From the IMG/VR virus record IMGVR_UViG_3300036715_004341, positions 1 to 60,257 of that record: a stretch of DNA of 60,257 bases, one strand, 5' to 3'. Below, in pieces: positions 33,075-40,935 of this stretch. The notes beneath the pieces are model-generated. The model searched no databases and was not told the origin of the DNA. It saw only the letters and a program-made list of their open reading frames with translations. Position numbers and translations under genes: made by a program. Origin of the DNA: a virus. Each line of letters starts with the position of its first letter. Within the stretch, counting starts at the first letter, position 1.

Positions 33075-33328
33075 GGGGGAGATTCGGGCATCACCAGGAC
33101 CACGACGCGCGCGATGCCGGCCAGCCCGATGCCCACGACCAGGGCGGCCGTCGGGCTACCCGCGACGAACGTGAACGTGAGGGCCGAGACCGCGGTTCGT
33201 TCCGCGGTCCACCTGCCCTTGCCGTACGTGAGGAAGAGGGCGTCGAGGGGGAGGGGCCCCTCGTCCCGGTCGTCGACCCAGGTCCCTCCGTCGTTCCTGG
33301 ACATGAGCTGGTAGGTCGGCGGGGTCAT
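33071..33328 (-). CDS. small membrane protein
   Basis: 85 residues from ATG 33328 (ATGA overlap with the gene upstream). The first 50 residues are soluble (DGGTWVDDRDEGPLPLDALF); the C-terminal 35 are hydrophobic (GSPTAALVVGIGLAGIARVV), one membrane helix. No family recognised. Confidence 0.6.
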   Translation of the reverse strand: MTPPTYQLMSRNDGGTWVDDRDEGPLPLDALFLTYGKGRWTAERTAVSALTFTFVAGSPTAALVVGIGLAGIARVVVLVMPESPP

Positions 33329-33549
33329 GGGGTCTCCAGGATGATCGTGTACGCGCTCGGCTCGACGTGACGGGCCTTGTGCGAGAAGGTCCACTCCTCG
33401 GCCCATTCCTGGCGCGTCAGGGTGAGGTTGTCGAGGCTCCGGCGGATCAGGTGAACCCGGGCCCCCTCGACGGCCACGACCCGCCCCCGCCGGGTGACCT
33501 CCCGGGAGACCCTGAAGATGTCCTCGGGGTCATCCCGGTGCCGGTCGAT
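33325..33549 (-). CDS. tagged small protein without standard start
   Basis: About 74 residues: RHRDDPEDIFRVSREVTRRG, VHLIRRSLDNLTLTRQEWAE, ending HVEPSAYTIILETP, a clear tag variant. No ATG, GTG or TTG starts it. The frame continues upstream across TAA 33550-33552 to GTG 33576, which overlaps the previous TGA as genes here usually do. Either an in-frame TAA nine codons in (mutation or error), or an ATC start at 33549. Function unknown. Confidence 0.6.
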   Translation of the reverse strand: MDRHRDDPEDIFRVSREVTRRGRVVAVEGARVHLIRRSLDNLTLTRQEWAEEWTFSHKARHVEPSAYTIILETP

Positions 33550-33572
33550 TTACTCGGGGGAGTAGCGGACCC

Positions 33573-33722
33573 TCACAGGGCCTCGCGGCACGCCTTCTTC
33601 CACGCCTGCCGAACCGCCGCCTTCTCGGCTGCGTTGCACCCCCGGCGGCTGCCCCGTCCGTGACGGATGACGACCCGCTTTGCCCACGGGCACTGCCCCT
33701 GCGCCTTCGTTCCGTTCTTCAT
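33573..33722 (-). CDS. small basic Cys-containing protein
   Basis: 49 residues from ATG 33722 (ATGA overlap). MKNGTKAQGQCPWAKRVVIR then a basic helix (NAAEKAAVRQAWKKACREAL). It is highly basic and may bind nucleic acid. Sits in a coupled chain from 34015 down to 32991. Confidence 0.6.
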   Translation of the reverse strand: MKNGTKAQGQCPWAKRVVIRHGRGSRRGCNAAEKAAVRQAWKKACREAL

Positions 33723-34015
33723 GATGCCTTCTCCTGTGCAAACTGGGCCTTGGCCGCATCGACCAGGGCGCGCTTCTGGAGTCCCTTGCGGGCGAAGTGC
33801 TCCGCCATCTCGACCTCCCCCGCCGCCCGGTACTCCCGGTAGACGCGCCGTAGCACGGCCAAGTGGCGCTCCCCCCGAGCGATGTCCACCTCCAGCGTCG
33901 CCTTGCCCCGGCAGAGGTAGCAGACCCCCCTGTCGGGGACCCAGGCGATGCTCCCACCCTTCCCCGCGCAGCGAGGGCAATCCATCGTCACCACCGGGCC
34001 GTTCTTGCGTTCCAT
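33719..34015 (-). CDS. DnaJ-type or zinc-ribbon helical protein
   Basis: 98 residues from ATG 34015. MDCPRCAGKGGS and GVCYLCRGKAT give two CxxC-x-G motifs resembling half of the DnaJ zinc centre. A long helix follows (HLAVLRRVYREYRAAGEVEM). Likely a zinc-binding accessory protein. It is preceded by a TTTTGATTCC element and heads a coupled set of five small genes. Confidence 0.7.
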   Translation of the reverse strand: MERKNGPVVTMDCPRCAGKGGSIAWVPDRGVCYLCRGKATLEVDIARGERHLAVLRRVYREYRAAGEVEMAEHFARKGLQKRALVDAAKAQFAQEKAS

Positions 34016-34051
34016 GGGGCTACGACGCAGGGCCCCCCTCCGGAATCAAAA
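34016..34051 (-). promoter_or_regulatory. TTTTGATTCC ... GTCGTA promoter element
   Basis: TTTTGATTCC (complement of 34042-34051) then GTCGTA just before ATG 34015; spacing from the inner TTGATT is 17 bases. Third copy of the element. Confidence 0.6.
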
Positions 34052-34065
34052 CCGGCCCGTCGATT

Positions 34066-34353
34066 TCACCCTTCCCGCCAGGGCAAGGCCGCCCACTCCC
34101 CTTCCGTCTCCGGAATCTGGTTCCGCACCTCGTTCGGAAGGCTGACCTTGGACGGCACGTCCGTGAGGACCCGGCACTGCGGGCACCGGAAGGTGCTGTA
34201 GACGTAGCGCCCCCCGCCGTGGTCGTCGTTGTGCGTCTTGAAGAGGTCGGTGGCCTCGACCCGCAGGAGAGCCCCGCAGCCCCCCATGTTGTTGCCGCTG
34301 CCTGTGCAGGTCGCCTCGAACGCCCAGCCCGTCTGTCCGTTGCCCGGTTTCAG
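34066..34353 (-). CDS. conserved zinc protein, CTG start
   Basis: 95 residues if begun at CTG 34353, which overlaps the upstream TGA (CTGA) with AAGGAAGG before it. LKPGNGQTGWAFEATCTGSG, GGCGALLRVEATDLFKT and STFRCPQCRVLTDVP match an uncharacterised family I know from phages and bacteria with two Cys pairs. A CTG start is unusual; GTG 34377 is an alternative. Function unknown. Confidence 0.7.
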   Translation of the reverse strand: MKPGNGQTGWAFEATCTGSGNNMGGCGALLRVEATDLFKTHNDDHGGGRYVYSTFRCPQCRVLTDVPSKVSLPNEVRNQIPETEGEWAALPWREG

Positions 34354-34670
34354 TACCTTCCTTGCTCGTCCGTACACCGATCGTCCGGGTTGAAGGGCCG
34401 CGCGAAGGTCGCGGACCACTGCTCTTCGTCCGCCCGGTTGGCGTCCATGGCCTTCTGGGTCGTCGGCCGCACCCACGTCCCACGCTTCACGCGCGTCACG
34501 CTCCCGCTGTAGCTGACGCCATAGACGAACACCTCGACGTCCAGCTTGAGGAACTTGGACGCGTTGTCGCTGACCCGAAGATAGGCGGTGCTGCCGGTGC
34601 GCTTCGTGAAGAAGCCCCCCTGCGGGATGGTCTCGACGGGGATCATTCCGGGGTTCTGCGGTTTGTCCAT
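34350..34670 (-). CDS. orphan beta-rich protein
   Basis: 106 residues from ATG 34670, with a GGTGTAG box 10 bases upstream. Contains GGFFTKRTGSTAYLRVSDNA, KLDVEVFVYGVSYSGSVTRV and a more polar end (EQWSATFARPFNPDDRC). It could be a small barrel. Coupled to the zinc-protein gene downstream. No family recognised. Confidence 0.7.
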   Translation of the reverse strand: MDKPQNPGMIPVETIPQGGFFTKRTGSTAYLRVSDNASKFLKLDVEVFVYGVSYSGSVTRVKRGTWVRPTTQKAMDANRADEEQWSATFARPFNPDDRCTDEQGRY

Positions 34671-34680
34671 GGCCCCGCGT

Positions 34681-34687
34681 CTACACC
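34681..34687 (-). promoter_or_regulatory. GGTGTAG box, left of an inverted pair
   Basis: GGTGTAG on the minus strand, 10 bases before ATG 34670. With 34712-34718 it forms an inverted pair 24 bases apart. Confidence 0.6.
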
Positions 34688-34711
34688 GGGAGTGGTCGCC
34701 CCTCTCCCTTT

Positions 34712-34718
34712 GGTGTAG
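34712..34718 (+). promoter_or_regulatory. GGTGTAG box, right of an inverted pair
   Basis: GGTGTAG 9 bases before GTG 34728, divergent from the box at 34681. Confidence 0.6.
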
Positions 34719-34727
34719 ACGTCCCCG

Positions 34728-35417
34728 GTGGACGATAGCCCCGAAGACTTCCTCCGTGCCCTCACCGGGGGCGAAGCCCCTGCCCCGGCCATCAATGACG
34801 GCCGACCCCTCGTCTACTCGGCTTGCGTGGGCTCGAACGCCGACCAGTTCCCCGGCATCCTGGACCTGTACGTCCCCGAAGGAGCCCGGGTAGCCGACGT
34901 CACCTACGGCCGTGGGGTCTTCTGGCGCAACGTCCCAGCAGGACGGATCACCCTCCTCGCGACGGACCTCCAGACCGGGACGGACTTCCGCAGCCTCCCC
35001 TACGAAGATGGCAGCATCGACGCCCTGGTCCTCGACCCCCCCTACATGCACACGCCTGGGGGGACGGCCCACCGGGGCCACCAGAGCTACGAGGCCGCGT
35101 ACCAGAACAATGCCACCACGGCCCCCGAGGGGACGAAGTACCACGAGGCCGTCCTCGCCCTGTATCTCCAGGGGATCGCGGAGGCTCACCGGGTCCTCCG
35201 TACGAAGGGGGTCCTCATCCTCAAGGGCCAGGACGAGGTCTGCGCCGGCAAGCAGCGCCTCACCCACGTCGAGCTGATTTCCGGGACTTCCGATCGCTTC
35301 GTCGTCGAGGACTACTTCATCACCGTGAGCGTCAACCGCCCGGGGGTGTCCCGGATGGTTCGTCAGCTACACGCGCGCAAAAACCATAGCTGGTGGCTCG
35401 TGCTCCGACGAAGGTGA
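34728..35417 (+). CDS. DPPY-type DNA methyltransferase
   Basis: 229 residues from GTG 34728. VADVTYGRGVFWRNVP is motif I (SAM binding, usually DxFxGxG), LLATDLQTGTDF the acidic loop, and ALVLDPPYMHTPGG motif IV (DPPY). KGVLILKGQDEVCAG and a C-terminal WWLVLRRR complete the Rossmann part. Typical of N4-cytosine or N6-adenine methylases; phages use them to evade restriction. No separate target-recognition domain is obvious. Its end overlaps the opposing gene. Confidence 0.8.
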   Translation: MDDSPEDFLRALTGGEAPAPAINDGRPLVYSACVGSNADQFPGILDLYVPEGARVADVTYGRGVFWRNVPAGRITLLATDLQTGTDFRSLPYEDGSIDALVLDPPYMHTPGGTAHRGHQSYEAAYQNNATTAPEGTKYHEAVLALYLQGIAEAHRVLRTKGVLILKGQDEVCAGKQRLTHVELISGTSDRFVVEDYFITVSVNRPGVSRMVRQLHARKNHSWWLVLRRR

Positions 35418-35795
35418 CCTGGGACATCAGCCGGCTCACGATCGCCGACGAGATGCGGTCCCCGATGATGCCCGCGATCGAGAGCGTGAGCGTGTCCCCG
35501 GGGGACAGGCAGGTGAGTGCCAGGACATGCAAGTAGAAGGGCTTGTAGCCGCAGCGATCGATGTAGACCATCGAACCCGATGATCGTGATGTTCTCTTTC
35601 ACGGCAAAGATCATCTCGTTTGGGCGGTCCAGGTGATGCAGGTAGCGGTAGGGGAGTAGCTCCCGAGGGGTGGGGGGGGGGGTCGAGGACGCGGAGGAAG
35701 GAGACGTAGGCGGAGCCGATGGGGGCGACGGCCGGCCGCGTCTCGGGGGTCACCGTCTGGCCCAGGGCTTCCCAGGCTTCCGTGAGGTCGTCCAT
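35332..35795 (-). CDS. orphan protein with two frame changes
   Basis: ATG 35795 gives MDDLTEAWEALGQTVTPETR and SAYVSFLRVLDPPPHPSG. At the run of 11 G (35672-35682) the frame shifts to LPYRYLHHLDRPNEMIFAVK and ENITIIGFDG, then near 35570 to MVYIDRCGYKPFYLHVLALT and LTLSIAGIIGDRISSAIVSR. About 150 residues. The last part lies antisense to the methylase gene and may be shorter in reality. Function unknown. Confidence 0.5.
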
Positions 35796-35805
35796 GGCGC
35801 TCCTG

Positions 35806-35812
35806 GTACACC
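35806..35812 (-). promoter_or_regulatory. GGTGTAC box, left of an inverted pair
   Basis: GGTGTAC on the minus strand, 10 bases before ATG 35795; mirrored by 35823-35829. Confidence 0.5.
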
Positions 35813-35822
35813 GTGGGGAGGC

Positions 35823-35829
35823 GGTGTAC
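35823..35829 (+). promoter_or_regulatory. GGTGTAC box, right of an inverted pair
   Basis: GGTGTAC on the plus strand, 10 bases from its mirror at 35806-35812. The nearest start, ATG 35900, is 70 bases on, so it would have a leader. Confidence 0.4.
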
Positions 35830-35899
35830 GGGAGGGGGCGGTCAGGACACGCCGCCCCGATTTCCGGGGACGTCCATCACCCTGACCCCCTGGTAGCCC

Positions 35900-37053
35900 A
35901 TGACCGATTCCACGCAGATGCTCCTCGCCGCGTTCCAGCACAAGGCTCAGGCCGAGGCCCGGGCCATGACCGTGACCATCGAGCACGCCTTTGATCTCGC
36001 CACGGACTTCATCCAGGGCCAGGCCGAGCACAAGGCCCTCGCTGCGGTCCTCACGGCGCTCGGCCAGCCGATTCCTGAGCCCCCTCCCGAGGTCGCAGCC
36101 AAGGTCGCGGAGCTTCGCACTTCCCTCTACCTCTTGCTCGACCTCCTGCCCCCCGAGACCACGTCGAGTCTGCCCCCGGCCCCGGTCCCTGCGCCTTGCC
36201 CCCTCCCGGCCCCCACGGTCCTCCCGCCCCCGCCCCCGGCTACGGAACCCGTGGTCGAGTCCGAGCCCGCGGCTCCGGCTCCCGTGAGCGGCCCGGTGCT
36301 CGCCCAGGCGCCCTCCGGGCCCTTCGAGGGGTTCGCCGAGCGCTTCCAGCGGGCGGTCCGGGAGATTTCCGAGCTGGACACGACGATTGCCCACATGCAC
36401 GACACCCGCCGCGCGCCCTGGGCCCAGGCCATCCTGGCCGACCTCCGGCAGATCCTCGTCGAGTTGCCCCCGGGTGACCCCCTCCGGGAGCAGTGCCACA
36501 CGATGGTCCGCAGGGTCGGGGGGATCGTGAAGACCAACGGGTGCACCTTCTCGCTCCGGGGTCTCGCCCATGCCCACGACGACAACTGGATCACCCTCGG
36601 GGCCACCTGCCGGCGCCGGGTCCAGGTCTTCGACACGGACTCGGAGGTCACGCCCGGCCAGCGGGAAGATGTCGAGGACGCGGCCCCCCGCGCCGTCCCC
36701 CTCTTGCCGAAGCTCCGGCAGTGCTCCGGAAAGATCCTGCTCGTCGGCAACGTCCCCATCGAGGACAAGGTCGCGTTGCTGGTCAAGCGGTACGGGGTCG
36801 ATGCCGAGTGGGCGGCCCTCACGTCCGCCAATGGCAAATGCGAGTCGGTGGCTCGCCGGATCGCCGGAGGCGGTATCCGGGCCGTGCTCATCTGCGAGGG
36901 CTTCCTCGATCATGGGGTCACGACGATCCTGACCCGGGAGTGCAGCGTCAACGGCGTCCCCTGGCGCTACATCGGCCGCGGGGGCATCGGGCGCATGGGT
37001 CGGGCCCTCGAAGAGATCGAGGAGCACCTGGCGGCCTTACCGGCGCGGTGTAG
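35900..37053 (+). CDS. DUF2325-like protein with Pro-rich linker
   Basis: From ATG 35900 about 383 residues. N-terminal helices (HKAQAEARAMTVTIEHAFDL), a Pro/Val linker (about 93-135), a middle domain with RVGGIVKTNGCTFSLRGLAH, then GKILLVGNVPIEDKVALLVK and VLICEGFLDHGVTTILTREC. That last part resembles DUF2325, a Rossmann-like domain of unknown function. The frame runs past 37053; the neighbouring frame ends in GTG TAG (the next box), so an indel near 37040 is likely. Confidence 0.6.
37047..37053 (+). promoter_or_regulatory. GGTGTAG box
   Basis: GGTGTAG 23 bases before ATG 37077; probably also supplies the stop of the gene before. Confidence 0.5.
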
Positions 37054-37076
37054 CGTGGGGGCAGGAGCCCACCCCC

Positions 37077-38348
37077 ATGCGCTACGCCCTCCTGTCCGCC
37101 GCCCTGCTCTTCACGTCCGCTGTCGCCCTCCCCGCCCGGGGAGAGCCCCTCTTCCACACGGACGTGGACGACCAGGCCAACCTCTTCGACCAGGGCGCGG
37201 TCGCCCGTCTCCAGCAGACCCACCCCTACCGGCTGCGGATCATGACGGAGAGGGACCCCCAGGGGGGCCCCGGGCTTCTCGAAAAGGCCAAGGACGCCGT
37301 CGACAGCCGGCAGACCGTGGTCATCGCGATCGACCCCGACCACCGCAAGACCTACGTCCGGTTCGGGTCCGACGTCGGGGCTAAGGAGAAGGACTACGAC
37401 GCCATCGCCGCCAGCGGGAACTCGGCCTTCCGGGAGAAGCGCTGGGCCGACGGCGTCAACGACATCGTGGCCCGCTCCGAGGCGAGCATGAATGCGGTCA
37501 CCGCTCGCTCGACCCAGGCCCCCATCCTGGAAGTCCACGAGACCCCGACCCTCGCCTACATCGGGATGGGCCTGACCTCCCTGACGATCGCCGTCATGGG
37601 CCTCTTCTTCTGGTGGAACCGCCGCCGGGAGCGCGCCTTCCGTGACATGCTGCGGCAGGCTGGGGAGGAGGCCGACCGGAAGCGCGAGGAGGCCAACGAC
37701 CTCATGAGGCGCAACATCGAGGAGCAGGAGTGGCACGACAAGATGGCCGCTCGGGTCAAGCAGGACGAGGCCCGGCAGGCCGCGGTCGAGAAGGCCCAGG
37801 CCCGGAGGGTCGAGGACATGGTCGTCGTTGCGGCCCCGCCTTACCCCACGGACAAGGAGCTGGAGGAGCTTGCCGCCGTCGAGGAGAGCAAGCCCGCGTG
37901 GGACCGGTGGGGCGGCAAGAGGGAGATCGAGTGGCGAGGCCGCACGCCCTCGGGGGGCCGCGTCGCCCCCTCCCGCTACGTGGAGCCGTCGCGTCCCCAG
38001 ACCAACGTGGCGGTCGCCGTCGTCCCGTCGCCCTACGCGCCGATGTACGACCCCACGCCCAGTTCGCCCGCCTACACGCCGCCCCCGCCGCCCCCCTACC
38101 AGCCCCCGCCCCCCTCGTACGGAAGGTCGCGGCGCTCGTCTTCGGGGTCGTCCTCGTCCTGGGGCGGCTCGTCGTCCTCCTCGGACTCGGGCAGCGCCTT
38201 CGGCTCGTCCTCCTCGGGGTCGTCCTCGTGGGGCGGGTCCTCGTCGTCCTCTTCGGACTCCGGGGGCAGCTCCTCCTGGCCGGACTCGGGCGGGGGGTCG
38301 AGCAGCTCGGGCTCCTCCGATTCTGGCGGGGGCGGCTCGGACTGGTGA
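37077..38348 (+). CDS. TPM-domain membrane protein with Ser/Gly tail
   Basis: 423 residues. Signal peptide (1-22, LLSAALLFTSAVALPARG), then a TPM domain (about 25-135: DQANLFDQGAVARLQQ, RQTVVIAIDPDHRKTYVRFG). A membrane helix follows at about 160-180 (GLTSLTIAVMGLFFW), a basic coiled coil (180-250), a Pro-rich stretch, and a tail almost wholly Ser, Gly and Asp. It resembles YgcG-type membrane proteins linked to envelope maintenance. In a phage it may act at the host membrane. The Ser/Gly repeat is also a likely slippage zone. Confidence 0.75.
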   Translation: MRYALLSAALLFTSAVALPARGEPLFHTDVDDQANLFDQGAVARLQQTHPYRLRIMTERDPQGGPGLLEKAKDAVDSRQTVVIAIDPDHRKTYVRFGSDVGAKEKDYDAIAASGNSAFREKRWADGVNDIVARSEASMNAVTARSTQAPILEVHETPTLAYIGMGLTSLTIAVMGLFFWWNRRRERAFRDMLRQAGEEADRKREEANDLMRRNIEEQEWHDKMAARVKQDEARQAAVEKAQARRVEDMVVVAAPPYPTDKELEELAAVEESKPAWDRWGGKREIEWRGRTPSGGRVAPSRYVEPSRPQTNVAVAVVPSPYAPMYDPTPSSPAYTPPPPPPYQPPPPSYGRSRRSSSGSSSSWGGSSSSSDSGSAFGSSSSGSSSWGGSSSSSSDSGGSSSWPDSGGGSSSSGSSDSGGGGSDW

Positions 38349-38349
38349 T

Positions 38350-38356
38350 GGTGTAG
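38350..38356 (+). promoter_or_regulatory. GGTGTAG box
   Basis: GGTGTAG one base after the TPM gene's TGA and 9 bases before ATG 38366. Confidence 0.6.
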
Positions 38357-38365
38357 GGAATCGCC

Positions 38366-38769
38366 ATGCCCACCCCCGAACCCGACCCCGCGTCCTCGCG
38401 GTCCTCTACCTGATGCTCCTCATGCTGGGCGGGCTCGTCCTCGCCTGCGGGGTGTTCCTCGTCCGGCTCGTGCTGGGCAAGGAGGAGATCAAGACCGCGA
38501 AGGGACCTCGGCCCCCTCAGCGGTCCACCTCGGCCGAGACCACGGCCTACTACACGCCCCCGGCCCCGACGAACGGGGGGTCCAGCGACTCGCCCGCGGC
38601 GACGAGGGACTCGTCCACCGGGGGCTCCTCGTCCTACGACGCTGGGTCCTCGGGCGGGTCCTCTTCCTTCGACAGCTCCAGCGGGGGCGGATCGGCGAGC
38701 TTCGGATGTCAACCGAAAGGCTTGTGTGGGGGAGCTTCCCTGCCGCCCGCCTCGACGATCGCCTCGTGA
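38366..38769 (+). CDS. membrane protein with Ser/Gly tail, early frame change
   Basis: ATG 38366 starts a short frame (MPTPEPDPASS); within about 12 codons the coding frame changes to RVLAVLYLMLLMLGGLVLAC, one strong membrane helix. This is followed by a Lys-rich patch and a Ser/Gly/Asp tail (SSSYDAGSSGGSSSFDSSSG) like that of the TPM protein upstream. The 3' end overlaps the next gene's ATG 38706. The pair may be co-transported or interact; that is inference. Confidence 0.55.
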
Positions 38770-39158
38770 CCGCTCTCGTCAACGCCGGGCACACGGTCAA
38801 GGCCGCGGCGGGGGACGTTACCATCGGAGTCGGGGGCGTCGACTTCCTCGTGGCGCTCTCGGTGACGACCGGCTGGAAGACCCCCAACCCGGAGGGCAAG
38901 GGTAACGTCCGCCGTAGGATCGGCGAGATCCAGGGGTTCCTGCGAACGAACCGGGTCAGCTACGTCTCCCTCGTTGTCGCGGAGTTTACGACGGGAGCCA
39001 GCACCTGGAACGTGGGTCAGTGCTTCTCTCCGCCGGCTCCCGCCCCCGCCCCCACGCCCGCCCCGGCCCCTGTGCCTACGCCGTTCCCCACCCCTACCCC
39101 CGCCCCTGACCCTGTGCCGGAGAGAACCGCGCACGAACTCATCTCGGAGGAACCCGAT
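38706..39158 (+). CDS. tagged protein, first of three tandem paralogues
   Basis: From ATG 38706 about 150 residues. Domain: LVWGSFPAARLDDRLVTALV, NAGHTVKAAAGDV, then a helix and strands to TWNVGQCF. A Pro/Ala linker (PAPAPAPTPAPAPVPTPFPT) leads to ERTAHELISEEP, a tag very close to TAYDLISEDP of 10382-11101. The expected stop at the junction with the next ATG is missing by one base (GAACCCGATG), so the frame runs on. Confidence 0.65.
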
Positions 39159-39590
39159 GCCCCGCTTTGGCGTCCTCGCCACGCTCCCTTCCGAGGCCGA
39201 CGGGCCTCTCGTACTCGCCGCCCTGGTCAACGCCTGCTTCACCGTGGGCACGGATGGCCGTGCCCTCTACACCCGGGGCCAGGGCGCGAGCCCCGTGGTC
39301 CTCATGGCCCTCGTGTGCTTGCGGAGCGCCCTACCCACGAAGGTCCTCAACGAGACCCTTCGCCGGATCACGCAGAGCGTCACGGTCCTCTCCCTCGCCA
39401 TCCGGGACCCGGAAGGGACCTGGGCCCTCGGGGGTCCCTCCTACGGGGTGCCCAAGGACCCCATGGGCGAGCCGCCGCGGGATACACAGCGGGAGACGGG
39501 ACGGAGTGCCCGGGCCCGTGAGAAAGAGAAGGAGGAGCCCCCCCAGGTGGGCGGCGTCTACGACCAGGTGGGGAAGCTGACGCGAGCAAC
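39157..39590 (+). CDS. tagged protein, second of three tandem paralogues
   Basis: From ATG 39157. FGVLATLPSEADGPLVLAAL then VNACFTVGTDG repeats the first paralogue's pattern; a middle helix (LNETLRRITQSVTVLSLAIR) follows. A charged linker (ARAREKEKEEPPQ) leads to VGGVYDQVGKL, a looser tag. The stop is unclear: the frame continues antisense-like past 39600, so the end near 39590 is an estimate. Confidence 0.6.
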
Positions 39591-39953
39591 AGCAACAACG
39601 TCATCGTCACGGTCACGCTCCTTTCGGACGAGGCGGTCAGCACCCTCATCCGCCTGCTGGTCGAGTCGGCCTACACGGTCAAGGCGGGCTTCGGGTACAA
39701 CACCATCCTCGCGGGCCCGGTCGGGGACTGGTGCGGCCGGGTGGTCTGCCTCCGGGTGGAGAAGGAGGGCAGCCGGGGCATGGCCGACGAGTTCAAGGCG
39801 GACTTCGTGAAGGCAACCGAGCGGATCAACTACCTCTCGGCCGTCATCATCGGCTACAACGCGAGCGTCGCCGTCCTGTGCCCTCACCTGGTCGACGGAA
39901 AGGAGAAGGCCCCGGGGTCCGTCTACGACGCCGTGAACGACGAAGAGAAGTAG
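39585..39953 (+). CDS. tagged protein, third of three tandem paralogues
   Basis: Coding-like from about 39585 (NVIVTVTLLSDEAVSTLIRL, LVESAYTVKAGFGYNT) to TAG 39953. It shares the strand-helix pattern and the AYTVKA..G motif with the two genes before. A helix (DEFKADFVKATERINYLSAV) and a strand VIIGYNASVAVL follow. Ends APGSVYDAVNDEEK, a degenerate tag. The first part has no ATG or GTG; ATG 39780 is internal. An indel at the junction is likely. Confidence 0.6.
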   Translation, partial: SNSNNVIVTVTLLSDEAVSTLIRLLVESAYTVKAGFGYNTILAGPVGDWCGRVVCLRVEKEGSRGMADEFKADFVKATERINYLSAVIIGYNASVAVLCPHLVDGKEKAPGSVYDAVNDEEK

Positions 39954-39978
39954 CCGGGGGGCGGTTACCTACTTCTCT
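39944..39978. repeat. 10-bp inverted repeat across a stop codon
   Basis: AGAGAAGTAG (39944-39953) pairs perfectly with CTACTTCTCT (39969-39978) around a 15-base loop and includes the TAG of the third paralogue. No T-run follows. It could be an attenuator, an mRNA-stability hairpin or an operator. Confidence 0.5.
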
Positions 39979-39991
39979 CCCGGACAGGGGT

Positions 39992-40264
39992 ATGCGCTGC
40001 CTGCGGTGCGGAGGTCCCACAGATGCTCAGGACTGGACCCTGCTCCTCCATGGTTGCCCGGGCTGCGCTCCCTCCTTCTTGCCGCCGGCGCCCTTCATGA
40101 CGCAGATGGGCGAGGGGAGGATGAGGCGAGCCGGCCGCTGGGCCATCTTCCCGCACGAGTGGTTTTATCGCCATGACCCCCGCTACAACCCCCAGCTCCG
40201 TCGGGGCTGGAGGAAGTTCGGTGCGGTTCCCAGCCCCCCCACCGCGCTACCCCTCTGGTGGTAG
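39992..40264 (+). CDS. small zinc-ribbon protein
   Basis: 90 residues from ATG 39992. MRCLRCGG and HGCPGCAP give two CxxC pairs about 20 residues apart, a zinc ribbon, then a basic aromatic half (FPHEWFYRHDPRYNPQLRRG) ending PLPWW-like PLWW. It may bind nucleic acid or a protein partner. No tag. Function unknown. Confidence 0.65.
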   Translation: MRCLRCGGPTDAQDWTLLLHGCPGCAPSFLPPAPFMTQMGEGRMRRAGRWAIFPHEWFYRHDPRYNPQLRRGWRKFGAVPSPPTALPLWW

Positions 40265-40283
40265 CCAGGAAAGGAGTCGTGCC

Positions 40284-40604
40284 ATGCCCGATGGAGCCCC
40301 CTACGTGTTCGAGGCCACCCGCGCAACCTGGGTCATCACCGCCGCCGATGAGGGCGTCCTGCAAGGGATGTCCCGTCGCTTCCGCGATGATCCCCACGTC
40401 GACAAGGTCGAGCGCCTCCACCGCGGCCCTGACCTCTTCCTCCGGGTGACCTTCAAGAACGGCTACGGGGCGCCCCTCCGCCCCGAGCTGGGCGTGCTCC
40501 GGCACGCGGGCGGGGAACTCGTCGTCGAGCCCAGCCAGGCAGGGCGCAAGGGCAGGAAGGGTGGTATCCCCCGGACGGCCTACGACCTCATCGGGATGGA
40601 CTGA
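40284..40604 (+). CDS. tagged orphan, RTAYDLIGMD tail
   Basis: 106 residues from ATG 40284 with AAGGAG upstream. Contains VFEATRATWVITAADEGVLQ and DLFLRVTFKNGYGAPLRPEL, an alpha/beta look. A basic linker (QAGRKGRKGGIP) precedes RTAYDLIGMD, the shared tag. Function unknown. Confidence 0.8.
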   Translation: MPDGAPYVFEATRATWVITAADEGVLQGMSRRFRDDPHVDKVERLHRGPDLFLRVTFKNGYGAPLRPELGVLRHAGGELVVEPSQAGRKGRKGGIPRTAYDLIGMD

Positions 40605-40626
40605 CAAGGACGCGCCGAGGACCCCC

Positions 40627-40911
40627 ATGCCCTCTCCCCGCCTTTTCATCCGCCACCTCCCCTTCACCACCGCCGCCGATCGCGCACGGGTCATGCACAT
40701 CTACGCCCTGGCCGAGCTGGACCCGAGCGTGGACGAGGTCCGCATGGCAGAGAGCGCCCAAACCCTCCTGGCGACGTTCGAGGTCCGGCCGCATCAGGGC
40801 GCTGTCTGGCCGGCGCACCCCGACCTGGTGGCCCTCGTCGCCCCCTTGACAAACCCGGACGCCTGGCCTGCCGAACCCGAGGGGCCCACGGTCTACGAAA
40901 TGCTCCTCTGA
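40627..40911 (+). CDS. tagged orphan, PTVYEMLL tail
   Basis: 94 residues from ATG 40627. FIRHLPFTTAADRARVMHIY, then ESAQTLLATFEVRPHQGAVW and a Pro-rich approach to GPTVYEMLL, the tag ending exactly at the stop. Last gene before a strong terminator, so the run from 37077 or later probably ends here. Function unknown. Confidence 0.8.
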   Translation: MPSPRLFIRHLPFTTAADRARVMHIYALAELDPSVDEVRMAESAQTLLATFEVRPHQGAVWPAHPDLVALVAPLTNPDAWPAEPEGPTVYEMLL

Positions 40912-40935
40912 CCCTCCCGGGCCATCCGGACTCTC

